Positions 35,076-45,075 of a DNA stretch of 64,000 bases are shown here, piece by piece. A program made the position numbers and the translations under genes. Source of the DNA: Pseudomonas wuhanensis. Lineage in GTDB: Bacteria > Pseudomonadota > Gammaproteobacteria > Pseudomonadales > Pseudomonadaceae. Every line of letters begins with the position of its first letter. Positions within the stretch are counted from its first letter, which is position 1. The stretch is from NCBI RefSeq assembly GCF_030687395.1, contig NZ_CP117430.1, positions 558,001-622,000 of the forward strand, read 5' to 3'. The notes beneath the pieces were generated by a model, which saw only the letters and a list, made by a program, of their open reading frames with translations, was not told the DNA's origin and made no database searches.

Positions 35076-37007
35076 TCAGGCGCCGACGATCCCGCCGTCC
35101 TCGCGGGAAATCGCCATCACCGAAGACCGTGGCTTGCCGTTGGGCAGGTGCTCAGGGAACGTCGACCCACCGTTTTCCCCCGGATGCTGAATCCCGACAA
35201 ACAAGGTTTTCTGATCTGGCGAGAAGCTGATCCCCGTCACCTCGCAGCCCACTGGCCCGACCATGAAACGACGGATCTCACCGGTCACCGGGTCGGCACA
35301 GAGCATCTGGTTATTGCCCATGCCCGCGAAGTCGCCTGCGTTGCTCGAATCGCCATCCGTGAGAATCCACAGGCGCCCGGCCTTGTCGAAGCCCAGACCG
35401 TCCGGGCTATTGAACATGTTCTGCGGGGTGATGTTCGACGAACCGCCCTTCGGCGTACCGGCGTGGACGCCCGGGTTGCCAGCGACCACAAACAGATCCC
35501 AGGCAAAGCTTTTCGAGCCGTGATCGTCGCGGTCGGTGCGCCAGCGCAGGATTTGCCCGTAAACGTTCTTCTCGCGCGGGTTCGGCCCGCCCACCGGTTG
35601 GCCTTCTTCGCCGCGTTTGGCGTTGTTGGTCAGGGTGCAATAAACCTGGCCATCCTTGGGGCTGACGACGATCCATTCCGGACGGTCCATGCGCGTGGCG
35701 TTCACGACGCTGGCTGCGAGGCGTGCATGAATCAGCACTTCGGCCTGATCGGCAAAACCGCTGCTGGCGTCGATGCCGTTCTTGCCGTGAGTCAGTTCGA
35801 TCCACTGGCCCTGGCCTTTCGGATGATCGGCATTGCCATCGCCCGCGTCGAAACGCGCCACGTACAAGGTGCCGTGATCCAACAGGTCGCGGTTGGCTTT
35901 GGGATTTCGGTGGTTGATCTTGTCGCGGCTGACGAATTTATAGATGAACTCGCCACGTTCGTCGTCGCCCATGTACACCACCGCGCGACCGTCGTTGGTT
36001 TCGGCCAGGGCGGCGTTTTCATGTTTGAAGCGGCCCAGCGCGGTGCGTTTGACCGGCGTCGACTGCGGATCGAACGGGTCGATTTCCACCACCCAGCCAT
36101 GACGATTGAGTTCGTTGGGATTCTTCGCCAGGTCGAAACGCGGATCGTGTTGATGCCAGTTGATGTCTTTACTGGCCACCACCGCGCCGTAGCGTTTCTG
36201 CGCGGCGTCGAACTTCTGCTCGGCATTGCTGCTGCCGAAGCAGTCGGTGAAGTTCTCTTCGCAGGTCAGATAGGTGCCCCATGGCGTCTTGCCGTTGGCG
36301 CAGTTCTGGAAGGTGCCGAGGACTTTCTTGCCGTGTTTGTCGGCGCTGGTTTTCATCAGCTCGTGACCCGCTGCCGGGCCGCTCAGTTTGATGGGCGCGT
36401 TACCGTGAATGCGCCGGTTGTAGCGCGAGCCCTGGACGAACTGCCACTGGCCGTTCCTGCGCTGCACTTCGATCACCGACACGCCTTCGCAGGCCAGGGC
36501 CTTGCGCACGTCCTCCGCCGATTGCGGCATGCCACCGTGGGGGTAGAGGTAGCGGTAGTTGGTGTATTCGTTGTTGATCGCCATCAGCGCCCGGTCTTTG
36601 TCACCGGGGAATTCGAACAGGCTCATGCCGTCGTTGTTGTCACCGAACTGGACTTCCTGCGCCTGGGCCGTGCCGTTGCCGCTCGGGTCGAACGCCGGGC
36701 CATTTTTCTGCAGTGGCTGGCCCCAGCTGATCAGCACCGAGGATTTGTAGCCCGGCGGCAGGGTAATGGTGTCGGTCGTGGCGGCAGCGATGCTGTCGAA
36801 ACCCAACAGTTTGCTGGAGCCGGCGCTGACGCTGGCGGCCAGCACGCTGCGACTCAGCAGGTTGCCACCGAGAAACATCGCTGCACCGCAGAGGGCGCCA
36901 GCGCTGATGAAGCCACGACGGCTGAGGCCGACCATCTTTTCGAGGTCGGTGGGTTGGTTGTCTTCTAATAGGCTCACATCAGGCTCCCTGCGGGTTTTTG
37001 CAGTCAC
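35076..37007 (-). CDS. phoX: PhoX-family alkaline phosphatase (DUF839)
   Basis: A 643-residue exported phosphatase. A Tat signal is present (LSRRGFISAGALCG, twin arginines at residues 30-31, hydrophobic stretch to about 58). The mature part is the PhoX beta-propeller, with ALMAINNEYTNYRYLYPHGG, WGTYLTCEENFTDCFG (the Glu/Cys region of the Fe-Ca cofactor site), VVYMGDDERGEFIYKFVS and SPDGLGFDKAGRLWILTDGD. It hydrolyses phosphomonoesters in the periplasm and is usually induced by phosphate starvation. I saw no clear Pho box in the 38-base gap after modE, so it may be transcribed with that gene. Confidence 0.92.
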   Translation of the reverse strand: MTAKTRREPDVSLLEDNQPTDLEKMVGLSRRGFISAGALCGAAMFLGGNLLSRSVLAASVSAGSSKLLGFDSIAAATTDTITLPPGYKSSVLISWGQPLQKNGPAFDPSGNGTAQAQEVQFGDNNDGMSLFEFPGDKDRALMAINNEYTNYRYLYPHGGMPQSAEDVRKALACEGVSVIEVQRRNGQWQFVQGSRYNRRIHGNAPIKLSGPAAGHELMKTSADKHGKKVLGTFQNCANGKTPWGTYLTCEENFTDCFGSSNAEQKFDAAQKRYGAVVASKDINWHQHDPRFDLAKNPNELNRHGWVVEIDPFDPQSTPVKRTALGRFKHENAALAETNDGRAVVYMGDDERGEFIYKFVSRDKINHRNPKANRDLLDHGTLYVARFDAGDGNADHPKGQGQWIELTHGKNGIDASSGFADQAEVLIHARLAASVVNATRMDRPEWIVVSPKDGQVYCTLTNNAKRGEEGQPVGGPNPREKNVYGQILRWRTDRDDHGSKSFAWDLFVVAGNPGVHAGTPKGGSSNITPQNMFNSPDGLGFDKAGRLWILTDGDSSNAGDFAGMGNNQMLCADPVTGEIRRFMVGPVGCEVTGISFSPDQKTLFVGIQHPGENGGSTFPEHLPNGKPRSSVMAISREDGGIVGA

Positions 37008-37045
37008 CTTAATGGTGGTCGATGAAGGTTTTGTTGCAGCGCTGA

Positions 37046-37810
37046 TCAGAGCGGTGTGCCCAACAGAATATTGGACGGTGCGAATTGCACAAAAACGGGC
37101 TTGCCAGCGGTGAGTTCGAGGGTTTTAACGTGCAGTTGCTCGGCCAGGGCGCAAAGTGTCTGGCCATTGGGCAGGCCAATGCGCACTTCGCTGGGACCGT
37201 CTTCGGCGTCGAGGATTTCTTCAACCGTGCCCTTCAGGCAATTGTTACCGGGCGCCGCAACTTGATCGATTCCCAGCAGCTCCAGCCAACCGGCCTTGAT
37301 CAGTGCCACCACTTCGGTGCCGGTTTGCAGTTCCAGGCGCAGAGTGCTGTCGTGAGTGATCTGCGCATCGATACGCAAGCCTTCGGCCAGTTCAAGACGA
37401 ATGCGGTCGTTGCGTCCTTGTGCATCGATCGCCACGACCTTGCCGTGCAGTTGGTTGCGTGCGCTGGTTCTGAGCATCAGGCGTCCGAGCAGGTCCAGGT
37501 CGCTGGCCTCCTCGGCGGCTTCCAGCACCTGAGTCTGCAAAGCCTGAAGCTTTTGATACAGGCGCAACACGCGCTCGCCTTCGCTGGACAGTTTGGCGCC
37601 GCCACCGCCCTTGCCGCCGACGCTGCGCTCCACCAGCGGTTTCTGCGCGAGGTTGTTCAGCTCGTCGATGGCATCCCACGCCGCCTTGTAACTCAAACCC
37701 GCGCTTTTCGCGGCGCGGGTGATTGAGCCTTGTTCGGCGATGTGTTGCAGCAATGCGATGCGCTGCGGGCGACGGACAATGTGCTGGGACAACAACGTAG
37801 GCAAGGACAT
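37046..37810 (-). CDS. modE: ModE-like molybdate-responsive regulator
   Basis: A 254-residue regulator. The N-terminal winged helix (RRPQRIALLQHIAEQGSITRA, LSYKAAWDAIDELNN) has the ModE-typical GGKGGGGAKLSSEG wing. Two TOBE/Mop-type molybdate-binding repeats follow at about residues 120-185 (ARNQLHGKVVAIDAQGRNDR) and 190-254 (GNNCLKGTVEEILDAEDGPS). It normally represses modABC when molybdate is bound. No molybdate transporter or cofactor genes are in the window, so it acts at a distance. It lies 38 bases before phoX on the same strand and 63 bases from comF. Confidence 0.9.
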   Translation of the reverse strand: MSLPTLLSQHIVRRPQRIALLQHIAEQGSITRAAKSAGLSYKAAWDAIDELNNLAQKPLVERSVGGKGGGGAKLSSEGERVLRLYQKLQALQTQVLEAAEEASDLDLLGRLMLRTSARNQLHGKVVAIDAQGRNDRIRLELAEGLRIDAQITHDSTLRLELQTGTEVVALIKAGWLELLGIDQVAAPGNNCLKGTVEEILDAEDGPSEVRIGLPNGQTLCALAEQLHVKTLELTAGKPVFVQFAPSNILLGTPL

Positions 37811-37873
37811 GGCGAGACGCTTTGGGCTGTGGCGATGGGGAGGACGTTGGCGGCTTGGCGCACCAGAGTCAAG

Positions 37874-38614
37874 TCAGGCCCCATCGCCAGGTTTTGGGGT
37901 GCGGGCCAGGCAGTAGACGTCGACCTGCGCGGCGCCAGCCTCCATCAACAAGCGAGCCAAGGCCTGGGCGGTGGCGCCGGTGGTCAGCACGTCGTCGACC
38001 AATGCGAGGTGGCGACCCTTGATCGAAGCTGCGGGTGCCAGGGCAAAGGCGTGGCGCAGGTTCTTTTTACGGGCGTCGGCATTCAACTCTTGCTGCGCGC
38101 TGGTGTCCTGAACCCTCAGCAACAGCGTTTCATCACAAGGAATGTCGAGGCTGACGCTGAGCCAGCGGGCGAGCATCGCCGCTTGGTTGAAACCCCGCTG
38201 GCGCAGACGTTTGGAAGCCAGCGGTACCGGGATCAGCGCATCGGGCCGGTCCAGATCCTCATCGAAGCGATGTTGCAGGAACTGAGCGAGAAGTTCGGCG
38301 AGCAGGCGGCCAAATGGCCACTTTGCGCTGTGCTTGAAGCGGGTGATCAAACTGTCGACGGGAAAGCAGTAAGTCCAGGGCGCCGCGACTCGCTCGAAGG
38401 CCGGCGGATGTTTCAGGCATTGGCCGCACGTCAGGCCCGTGGCGGGCAAGGGCAGGGCGCAGGTTTGGCAGTGCTCGCCCAGCCAGGGCAGGTCGGTTTC
38501 GCAGGCCATACAGATTGGCCGGGTATCTTCGGTCGCTTCACTGCAGAGTAAGCAGTGTTGGTTATTGTTTAACCAGATGTAAACCGGTCCTACGTAACGT
38601 GGTTGACAGCGCAT
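37874..38614 (-). CDS. ComF family phosphoribosyltransferase-like protein
   Basis: A 246-residue protein with two zinc-ribbon-like cysteine pairs near the N-terminus (HCLLCSEA...ICMAC and HCQTCALPL...CGQCL), followed by a phosphoribosyltransferase fold. The latter has [18 protein letters not shown] and the PRPP loop [13 protein letters not shown]. In naturally competent bacteria ComF/GntX takes part in DNA uptake and repair; its role in fluorescent pseudomonads is not settled. It diverges from bioB. The first ~12 codons overlap the candidate BirA operator (38577-38609), an arrangement that could tie its expression to biotin supply. Confidence 0.88.
   Translation of the reverse strand: MRCQPRYVGPVYIWLNNNQHCLLCSEATEDTRPICMACETDLPWLGEHCQTCALPLPATGLTCGQCLKHPPAFERVAAPWTYCFPVDSLITRFKHSAKWPFGRLLAELLAQFLQHRFDEDLDRPDALIPVPLASKRLRQRGFNQAAMLARWLSVSLDIPCDETLLLRVQDTSAQQELNADARKKNLRHAFALAPAASIKGRHLALVDDVLTTGATAQALARLLMEAGAAQVDVYCLARTPKPGDGA
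38577..38609 (+). promoter_or_regulatory. Candidate BirA (bio) operator
   Basis: TGTAAACC (38578-38585), a 15-base spacer, then GGTTGACA (38601-38608). This fits the gammaproteobacterial BirA signature TTGTAAACC-N14/16-GGTTTACAA with one mismatch in the right core. It lies ~96 bases upstream of bioB, in the comF-bioB divergent region. Confidence 0.65.
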
Positions 38615-38704
38615 CGCTCTTCCTTAAATATGCCGAACATCCGTGTCGCGTCTGTGGGTATTCCATTCCCCAGCCGCTTGCCAAGCATAAACAAGGAAAC
38701 GCCC

Positions 38705-39760
38705 ATGAGCGCCAGCACCACTGCAACCCTGCGTCATGACTGGTCTTTGGCCGAAGTCAAAGCACTCTTCGTTCAGCCATTCAACGACCTGTTGTTCCAG
38801 GCGCAGACGGTGCACCGCGCGCATTTCGACGCCAACCGCGTGCAGGTCTCGACGCTGCTGTCGATCAAAACCGGTGCTTGCCCGGAAGATTGCAAATATT
38901 GTCCGCAGTCCGGCCACTACAACACGGGCCTGGAAAAAGAAAAACTGATGGAAGTGCAGAAGGTCCTCGAAGAGGCCGCTCGCGCCAAGGCCATCGGTTC
39001 GACCCGTTTCTGCATGGGCGCGGCGTGGAAACACCCGTCGGCCAAAGACATGCCGTACGTGCTGGAGATGGTCAAAGGCGTGAAAGCCATGGGCCTGGAA
39101 ACCTGTATGACCCTGGGTCGTCTCGATCAGGACCAGACCGTCGCGCTGGCCGAAGCCGGCCTGGATTACTACAACCACAACCTCGACACCTCGCCCGAGT
39201 TCTACGGCAGCATCATTACCACCCGTACTTACAGCGAGCGCCTGCAAACCCTGGCCTACGTGCGTGATTCGGGGATGAAGATCTGCTCCGGCGGTATTCT
39301 CGGCATGGGCGAGTCCCTCGACGACCGCGCCAACCTGCTGATCCAGTTGGCCAACCTGCCGGAGCATCCAGAGTCGGTGCCGATCAACATGCTGGTGAAA
39401 GTCGCCGGTACGCCGCTGGAAAATGCCGACGACATCGACCCGTTCGACTTCATCCGCATGCTCGCTGTCGCCCGCATCCTGATGCCGAAATCCCACGTGC
39501 GCCTGTCCGCCGGCCGCGAAGCGATGAACGAGCAGATGCAGGCCCTGGCGTTCTTCGCCGGCGCCAACTCGATTTTCTACGGCGAAAAACTGCTGACCAC
39601 CGCCAACCCGCAGGCGGACAAGGACATGCAACTGTTCTCACGTCTGGGCATCCTGCCGGAAGCGCGCGAAGAGCACGCCGATGAAGTGCATCAGGCTGCA
39701 ATTGAGCAGGCACTGGTGGAGCAGAAGAGCAGCGAGCAGTTCTATAACGCTGCTGTCTGA
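38705..39760 (+). CDS. bioB: Biotin synthase
   Basis: A radical-SAM enzyme of 351 residues that inserts sulfur into dethiobiotin. The 4Fe-4S cysteines are Cys59, Cys63 and Cys66 ([15 protein letters not shown]). Other landmarks are [27 protein letters not shown] and [16 protein letters not shown] for the 2Fe-2S cluster and substrate site. The start (ATG 38705, AAGGAA upstream) gives the family N-terminus [13 protein letters not shown]; longer in-frame starts run into the regulatory region. It opens the bioBFHCD cluster and is followed by a REPIN before bioF. Confidence 0.97.
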   Translation: MSASTTATLRHDWSLAEVKALFVQPFNDLLFQAQTVHRAHFDANRVQVSTLLSIKTGACPEDCKYCPQSGHYNTGLEKEKLMEVQKVLEEAARAKAIGSTRFCMGAAWKHPSAKDMPYVLEMVKGVKAMGLETCMTLGRLDQDQTVALAEAGLDYYNHNLDTSPEFYGSIITTRTYSERLQTLAYVRDSGMKICSGGILGMGESLDDRANLLIQLANLPEHPESVPINMLVKVAGTPLENADDIDPFDFIRMLAVARILMPKSHVRLSAGREAMNEQMQALAFFAGANSIFYGEKLLTTANPQADKDMQLFSRLGILPEAREEHADEVHQAAIEQALVEQKSSEQFYNAAV

Positions 39761-39798
39761 GTTTTCTATCGTTTCGCCTATTGGAATGCGGTAAAAAT

Positions 39799-39900
39799 GT
39801 GGGAGCTGGCTTGTCGGGTCGCCGCATCGCTGCGATAGCGGTCTGTCAGCCACATTGATGTTGAATGTGCTGCCGTCATCGCAGGCAAGCCAGCTCCCAC
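39799..39900. repeat. REPIN between bioB and bioF
   Basis: Inverted variant REPs, GTGGGAGCTGGCTTG on the left and CAAGCCAGCTCCCAC on the right, with a decayed internal part on the left. It divides the biotin cluster. Confidence 0.88.
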
Positions 39901-39946
39901 ATTAGATCGCATCCAGTCTCACGTTTTTTGATCTGCCGAGGTCTGC

Positions 39947-41125
39947 ATGTCTTTCGATCTCAGCGCGCGCCTTGCTGCCCGTCGTGCCGAAAACCTTTAT
40001 CGCCAGCGCCCGCTGCTCGAAAGCCCTCAGGGCCCTGAAGTGGTGGTCGATGGTCAGCCGTTGCTGGCGTTCTGTAACAACGATTACCTGGGCCTGGCCA
40101 ATCACCCGCAAGTGATCGAAGCCTGGCGCGCCGGCGCGTCGCGCTGGGGCGTGGGCGGTGGCGCTTCGCATCTGGTGATCGGCCACAGCGGCCCGCATCA
40201 CTCACTGGAAGAAGCCCTCGCCGAGTTCACCGGCCGCCCGCGAGCATTACTATTCACCACCGGTTACATGGCCAACCTCGGCGCGGTCACCGCACTGGTC
40301 GGGCAAGGCGATACGGTGCTGGAAGACCGACTCAATCACGCATCATTGCTGGATGCAGGGCTGTTGTCCGGTGCGCGTTTCAATCGCTATCTGCATAACG
40401 ACGCGGCCAGTCTGGCCAAGCGCCTGGAGAAGGCCACCGGCAATACGCTGGTGGTCACCGATGGCGTGTTCAGCATGGACGGTGATATCGCCGACCTGCC
40501 GGCGCTGGCGCGGGAAGCCAAGGCCAAAGGCGCCTGGCTGATGGTCGATGACGCTCACGGTTTTGGTCCGCTGGGTGCCAATGGCGGCGGGATCGTCGAG
40601 CACTTCGGTCTGAGTCAGGAGGACGTGCCGGTGCTGGTCGGCACCCTCGGCAAGGCTTTCGGTACGGCCGGTGCTTTTGTGGCTGGCAGTGAAGAGCTGA
40701 TCGAAAGCCTGATCCAGTTCGCTCGCCCTTACATCTACACCACCAGCCAACCGCCGGCACTGGCCTGCGCGACGCTGAAAAGCCTGGAGCTGTTGCGCAG
40801 CGAACACTGGCGACGTGAGCATCTGCAGACGCTGATTCGCCAGTTCCGCCAAGGCGCCGAACAGATTGGCCTGGAGTTGATGGACAGCTTCACGCCGATC
40901 CAGCCGATCATGATCGGCGATGCCGGGCGTGCGGTTCGACTGTCGCAGATGCTGCGCGAACGCGGGCTGATGGTGACTGCGATTCGTCCGCCGACCGTGC
41001 CCGCGGGCAGCGCACGTTTGCGCGTAACCCTGACCGCCGCTCACAGCGAGGCGCAGGTACAGCTATTGTTAAATGGACTGGCCGATTGTTTTCAACAACT
41101 GGGACCGGAGCCAAGCCATGCGTGA
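39947..41125 (+). CDS. bioF: 8-amino-7-oxononanoate synthase
   Basis: A PLP enzyme of 392 residues that condenses pimeloyl-ACP/CoA with L-alanine in the first ring-building step of biotin synthesis. Motifs are [51 protein letters not shown] and the PLP lysine Lys236 in [15 protein letters not shown] precedes the ATG. The last 8 bases overlap bioH, which points to coupled translation of bioF-bioH-bioC. Confidence 0.96.
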   Translation: MSFDLSARLAARRAENLYRQRPLLESPQGPEVVVDGQPLLAFCNNDYLGLANHPQVIEAWRAGASRWGVGGGASHLVIGHSGPHHSLEEALAEFTGRPRALLFTTGYMANLGAVTALVGQGDTVLEDRLNHASLLDAGLLSGARFNRYLHNDAASLAKRLEKATGNTLVVTDGVFSMDGDIADLPALAREAKAKGAWLMVDDAHGFGPLGANGGGIVEHFGLSQEDVPVLVGTLGKAFGTAGAFVAGSEELIESLIQFARPYIYTTSQPPALACATLKSLELLRSEHWRREHLQTLIRQFRQGAEQIGLELMDSFTPIQPIMIGDAGRAVRLSQMLRERGLMVTAIRPPTVPAGSARLRVTLTAAHSEAQVQLLLNGLADCFQQLGPEPSHA

Positions 41126-41849
41126 TCGTCTGATTCTGCTACCGGGTTGGGGCCTCGGGATTTCGCCGCTGGAACCCTTGGCGGCGGCCTTGCAGGGTTT
41201 GGATGAGCACCTGCGAGTCGAGATCGAGCCGTTGCCGGAACTGGAGTCGAGCGATCTTGAAGAATGGCTCGATGAGTTGGACTCGACGTTGCCACAGGAT
41301 GCCTGGCTCGGTGGCTGGTCATTGGGCGGCATGCTGGCGTCCGAATTGGCGGCGCGACGCGGTGACCGCTGCTGCGGCTTGGTGACCCTGGCGAGTAACC
41401 CTTCCTTTGTCGCCCATGAACAATGGTCGAGCGCGATGCCCGGCGAAACCTTCGATGCGTTTCTGGCCGGCTGCAAGGCTGACTCGCGCATGACGTTGAA
41501 ACGTTTTTCGCTGCTGTGCGCCCAAGGTGCCGAAGACCCGCGCGGGATATCGCGACTGTTGCTCGCTGGCGCACCGCATACGTCTTCACCGGTGCTAATG
41601 AGCGGCCTGGAGTTGCTTGCCCAACTGGATACCCGGCAAGCGTTGCAAGCGTTTCGCGGCCCGCAATTGCACTTGTTCGCCGGCCTCGACGGGCTGGTCC
41701 CGGCCGAAGCAGCGGGGGACCTGCTGGCACTGCTGCCGGATGTCGAAATCGGTCTGATTGAACAGGCCAGTCACGCGTTTCTTCTGGAAGACCCCCACGG
41801 TGTGGCGGGGGCGATTCAGGCCTTTTTGCATGAGTTCGGTGATGACTGA
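41118..41849 (+). CDS. bioH: Pimeloyl-ACP methyl ester carboxylesterase
   Basis: A 243-residue alpha/beta hydrolase. The nucleophile elbow GGWSLGGML holds the catalytic serine, the acid is in [12 protein letters not shown], and the histidine is in [11 protein letters not shown]. BioH removes the methyl group from pimeloyl-ACP methyl ester after chain building by the fatty-acid enzymes, and so ends the BioC-primed stage. The start at 41118 has GGAG 7 bases upstream and overlaps bioF by 8 bases; its own end overlaps bioC by 8 bases. Confidence 0.94.
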   Translation: MRDRLILLPGWGLGISPLEPLAAALQGLDEHLRVEIEPLPELESSDLEEWLDELDSTLPQDAWLGGWSLGGMLASELAARRGDRCCGLVTLASNPSFVAHEQWSSAMPGETFDAFLAGCKADSRMTLKRFSLLCAQGAEDPRGISRLLLAGAPHTSSPVLMSGLELLAQLDTRQALQAFRGPQLHLFAGLDGLVPAEAAGDLLALLPDVEIGLIEQASHAFLLEDPHGVAGAIQAFLHEFGDD

Positions 41850-42654
41850 TTTATCCCTTCCCAACCTGCCCGGCGGCTTGCCCGACAAACGCCAGGTGGC
41901 GGCATCCTTTTCCCGTGCGGCGGCGAGCTACGACAGCGTGGCCGAACTGCAGCGCGACGTGGGCAGCGAGTTGTTGCGTCGGTTACCGGAAGATTTTGTC
42001 CCAGCTCGTTGGCTGGATATGGGCTGCGGCACCGGGTATTTCAGCCGAGCCTTGGCGGAGAAGTTTCCTGCGAGTGCTGGCGTGGCGTTGGACATCGCAG
42101 AAGGCATGCTCAATCACGCCCGGCCCTTGGGCGGCGCGACTCATTTCATCGCGGGCGATGCCGAGCGCTTGCCGTTGCAGGATTCGACCTGCGACCTGGT
42201 CTTCTCCAGCCTGGCAGTGCAATGGTGCGCGGATTTCGCCTCGGTGCTCAATGAAGCGTATCGGGTGCTGAAACCGGGCGGAATTTTCGCGTTTGCTAGT
42301 CTGTGTGTAGGCACGCTGTACGAATTGCGCGACAGCTGGCGTCAGGTGGATGGCATGGTGCACGTCAACCGCTTCCGCGAGTTCGGTGTTTACCAACAGC
42401 TTTGCGCGGGCAGCGGCTTGAAGGTCGCCAGCCTCGAAACACATCCGCATGTGTTGCATTACCCTGATGTCCGCAGCCTGACCCATGAGCTGAAGGCGCT
42501 TGGGGCGCATAACCTGAACCCCGGTCGGCCGGGTGGTTTGACCGGCAGGGCGCGGATCCTCGGCCTGATCGAGGCTTACGAGCAATTTCGTCAGGCACAG
42601 GGACTGCCGGCGACTTATCAAGTGGTTTACGCCGTGTTGGAGAAACCCTTATGA
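41842..42654 (+). CDS. bioC: Malonyl-ACP O-methyltransferase
   Basis: A SAM-dependent methyltransferase of 270 residues. Motif I is [15 protein letters not shown], the following acidic residue is in [11 protein letters not shown], and [20 protein letters not shown] is the post-I region. N-terminal [20 protein letters not shown] is the BioC signature. It methylates malonyl-ACP so that fatty-acid synthase will extend it to the pimeloyl ester. The start at 41842 lies inside the bioH end; the stop overlaps bioD (ATGA). Confidence 0.95.
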   Translation: MTDLSLPNLPGGLPDKRQVAASFSRAAASYDSVAELQRDVGSELLRRLPEDFVPARWLDMGCGTGYFSRALAEKFPASAGVALDIAEGMLNHARPLGGATHFIAGDAERLPLQDSTCDLVFSSLAVQWCADFASVLNEAYRVLKPGGIFAFASLCVGTLYELRDSWRQVDGMVHVNRFREFGVYQQLCAGSGLKVASLETHPHVLHYPDVRSLTHELKALGAHNLNPGRPGGLTGRARILGLIEAYEQFRQAQGLPATYQVVYAVLEKPL

Positions 42655-43331
42655 GCGCAGCCTATTTCATCGCCGGCACTGACACCGATGTCGGCAAGAC
42701 CACCGTTGCCGCGGGTCTGCTGCATGCCGCGCGATTGTCGGGTTTGAGCACGGCGGCGGGCAAGCCGGTGGCCTCCGGCTGCGACCTGACGCCCAAGGGA
42801 TTGCGCAACGCCGATGCGCTGGCACTGCTGGCCGAGTGTTCGATACCGTTGACCTACGATCAGGTCAATCCGGTCGCGTTCGAGCCTGCGATCGCACCGC
42901 ATCTGGCGGCGCGGGAGGCCGGCGTGGCGTTGACCGTGCAATCACTGTTGACACCGATGCGGCAGATTCTCGATATGCACGCGGACTTCACCTTGATCGA
43001 AGGCGCTGGCGGCTGGCGAGTGCCGTTGGCGGATCAGGACAATCTGTCGGACCTGGCCATGGCGCTGGGTCTGCCGGTGATCCTGGTGGTCGGCGTACGG
43101 CTGGGTTGCATCAATCATGCACTGCTGACAGCCGAGGCGATCGCACGGGATGGTTTGCAGTTGGCAGGGTGGGTGGCCAACATCATTGATCCGAAGACCT
43201 CGCGCCTGGAAGAGAACCTCGCGACGCTGGCCGAACGCATTCCCGCGCCGTGTCTGGGGCGGGTGCCGAAACTCAAATCGGTGACAGTTGAAGCAGTGGC
43301 TGAACATCTGCAGCTGGATCTATTGGACTGA
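42651..43331 (+). CDS. bioD: ATP-dependent dethiobiotin synthetase
   Basis: A 226-residue P-loop enzyme that carboxylates and closes diaminononanoate to dethiobiotin. The P-loop is [10 protein letters not shown] near the N-terminus, GKPVASGCD contacts substrate, and [12 protein letters not shown] is the second conserved block. It is the last gene of the cluster. The transaminase bioA is absent from this window and is presumably elsewhere, as in other pseudomonads. Confidence 0.95.
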   Translation: MSAAYFIAGTDTDVGKTTVAAGLLHAARLSGLSTAAGKPVASGCDLTPKGLRNADALALLAECSIPLTYDQVNPVAFEPAIAPHLAAREAGVALTVQSLLTPMRQILDMHADFTLIEGAGGWRVPLADQDNLSDLAMALGLPVILVVGVRLGCINHALLTAEAIARDGLQLAGWVANIIDPKTSRLEENLATLAERIPAPCLGRVPKLKSVTVEAVAEHLQLDLLD

Positions 43332-43452
43332 GATTGTTGGCTTGGGGTTTTACCTATGACAAGGCACTGTGCCATTAGTGTTTTTGTCGGGCCTTTTGTC
43401 GGCGTGTCTGGTTCAATGGCCGCTGTTGATCCTTTGTCAGACGAGTTCCCCC

Positions 43453-43749
43453 ATGGAAATCTCAGGAAACACCGCTTTTTATGCCGGTCTGAGCACTATT
43501 CAGACAGGGCAGAACCGTGTCGATCAGGCTTCGGGGCAGATCGCCAACAACACCATCGAGCGTTCGGTCACCAGTCAGTCCTCCGAGATTCAGGTCGATC
43601 GTCTGCGTGCGGTAGACCGCAGCCAGCAATCGGATCTGGCCAGCAATATGGTCGAGATGTCTCAAGGAAAACTCCAAGTGGAACTGGGCGTTAAAGTCGC
43701 CAAGGCATCCGATGAAATGCTTGGTACGTTGATCGATACCTTCGCCTGA
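43453..43749 (+). CDS. Small protein resembling a flagellar rod N-terminal region
   Basis: A 98-residue protein (MEISGNTAFYAGLSTIQ...). The stretch AGLSTIQTGQNRVDQASGQIANN resembles the conserved N-terminal helix of flagellar rod/hook proteins (AxxGLxxxQxRLDxxANNIAN). It ends with a heptad-like amphipathic C-terminal helix (SNMVEMSQGKLQVELGVKVA, 20 residues). It lacks the rest of a rod protein and no flagellar genes are nearby. An upstream in-frame ATG at 43369 would add a hydrophobic leader; the RBS before 43453 is weak, so the start is uncertain. From memory a hypothetical gene also follows bioD in P. aeruginosa. Confidence 0.65.
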   Translation: MEISGNTAFYAGLSTIQTGQNRVDQASGQIANNTIERSVTSQSSEIQVDRLRAVDRSQQSDLASNMVEMSQGKLQVELGVKVAKASDEMLGTLIDTFA

Positions 43750-43821
43750 TTCTGTTTACCCGGCCAAACAAACAGCCGGGCAAACATCCTTCATCGAAAA
43801 CGCGCAGATTTGAATCGGGGG

Positions 43822-45075
43822 TCATTCGGCCAACAGCCCGATTACTCTGGGCTCTCCTGTCGAAGATCCCCCGCTGCTACCCGATACGACGATCCGCTTA
43901 CTTGATTGGATTGCCACATCCCAGTAATCGCCGGGGCTGTTAAACCAAGCGAAATCCTCCGGTTGTCCCTCTGGAGAAAATCGCTGTTTGGCCATGAAGA
44001 GTTCATTGCCCGGAGTCTCCCAGCGTACGTAGCCCACGACGACAATTTTTCCGTCCGCTTGCACCGCTGCCGCACGCCAGCGCACATCGGCATCTTTGCG
44101 AGAGGTGAGAGCCGGCGAGCCGGCGTTAAACTGCTGGTCGTTGCTGCCATCGGCATTGAGTCTGGTCAGTAGACCCCAATCCCTGCCGTCTGCCCCCCTT
44201 GTCCAGGTTGCGAAAATGACCTTGTCGTCCGACTGTAGGCAGCTGAGTGAATCGCTAAATAGAAAGTCGCTGGCGATGGTGCTTTTGGGCGATTCTGCCA
44301 ACTTCAGGGAAATATCGCTGAAACCATCCGTTCCGAAAGTTGTATCAAGGTTTCCTTCTACGCTGTATCGCGCGCCCGCCCCGCATCTTTCTTTTTGCGC
44401 ATCAAAGTAGAGGCCTGTGACGATAATCTTACCGTCACGCTGAACGTGAACCATACGGGCAAAGCTGTCCCTTTGTTTGAACTTGATATCGATGAAACCT
44501 TGGCCATTGCCGAACCCGGTATCCGGTTCTCCGTTGCTTTGCAGGCGGTACAGGCGACTCACGGGCGTTCCAAGGGAGTAGTTGACGTAATAGTTGGCGA
44601 CGATGAGTATCTTTTGATCGTCTTGCAGGCAGCCATCAACGAACTTATGGGGAACCACTGGCGCGAATGAATTATCCGGCCCCGTTCTGATCCGGTTACC
44701 AAAAATAAGGTCGGGACTGCCATTGGGGTGAAAACGTCGCACGCCAGGTCGGCGAACATTGTCTTTTTTCGATTCGCCAATCAGGACGATTTTTCCGTCT
44801 TTTTGCAGTAACAACCGCATCGGAATGGATTGGTCGCCTGTTTCGAATTGACTTGTGGTGGGTACGAAACCCTCGTCAACGTCACCATCCATCAGCAGGC
44901 GAGCGAGAAGAAATTCTTTCCCGATTCTTGATGCATGGGTCAAGCGTCCAGACTCGTCAGAGACGATGGCATGCGTCACACCAGATTCTTTGCTGGGTAT
45001 GACTATGCCGTTGTCGCCAAAATTCGGGTCAGGCGAACCGGGCTCTGGCACGTCAGCGTTTGGTTGATTGTCCAT
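43822..45075 (-). CDS. Delta-60 repeat protein of unknown function
   Basis: A 417-residue protein built from about six delta-60 repeats, each with a PDxxFGxxG-type start (PDPNFGDNGI, PDLIFGN, PDTGFGNGQG, LDTTFGTDGF, DQQFNAGS) and a strand such as LQKDGKIVLIG or VQADGKIVVVGYV. These fold as a beta-propeller-like array. No signal peptide is seen, and the exported or cytoplasmic state is unknown. The start MDNQPNAD at 45075 has GGAGGGG 8 bases upstream; an ATG 14 codons earlier has no RBS. Base composition is visibly more AT-rich than the neighbours, and the gene stands against the flow of the bio and fad genes, which suggests later acquisition. Confidence 0.82.
   Translation of the reverse strand: MDNQPNADVPEPGSPDPNFGDNGIVIPSKESGVTHAIVSDESGRLTHASRIGKEFLLARLLMDGDVDEGFVPTTSQFETGDQSIPMRLLLQKDGKIVLIGESKKDNVRRPGVRRFHPNGSPDLIFGNRIRTGPDNSFAPVVPHKFVDGCLQDDQKILIVANYYVNYSLGTPVSRLYRLQSNGEPDTGFGNGQGFIDIKFKQRDSFARMVHVQRDGKIIVTGLYFDAQKERCGAGARYSVEGNLDTTFGTDGFSDISLKLAESPKSTIASDFLFSDSLSCLQSDDKVIFATWTRGADGRDWGLLTRLNADGSNDQQFNAGSPALTSRKDADVRWRAAAVQADGKIVVVGYVRWETPGNELFMAKQRFSPEGQPEDFAWFNSPGDYWDVAIQSSKRIVVSGSSGGSSTGEPRVIGLLAE

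Noticed and set aside
37008..37045. Pho box upstream of phoX
   Set aside because: CTTCATCGACC is vaguely similar but lacks the direct-repeat pattern of a PhoB site.
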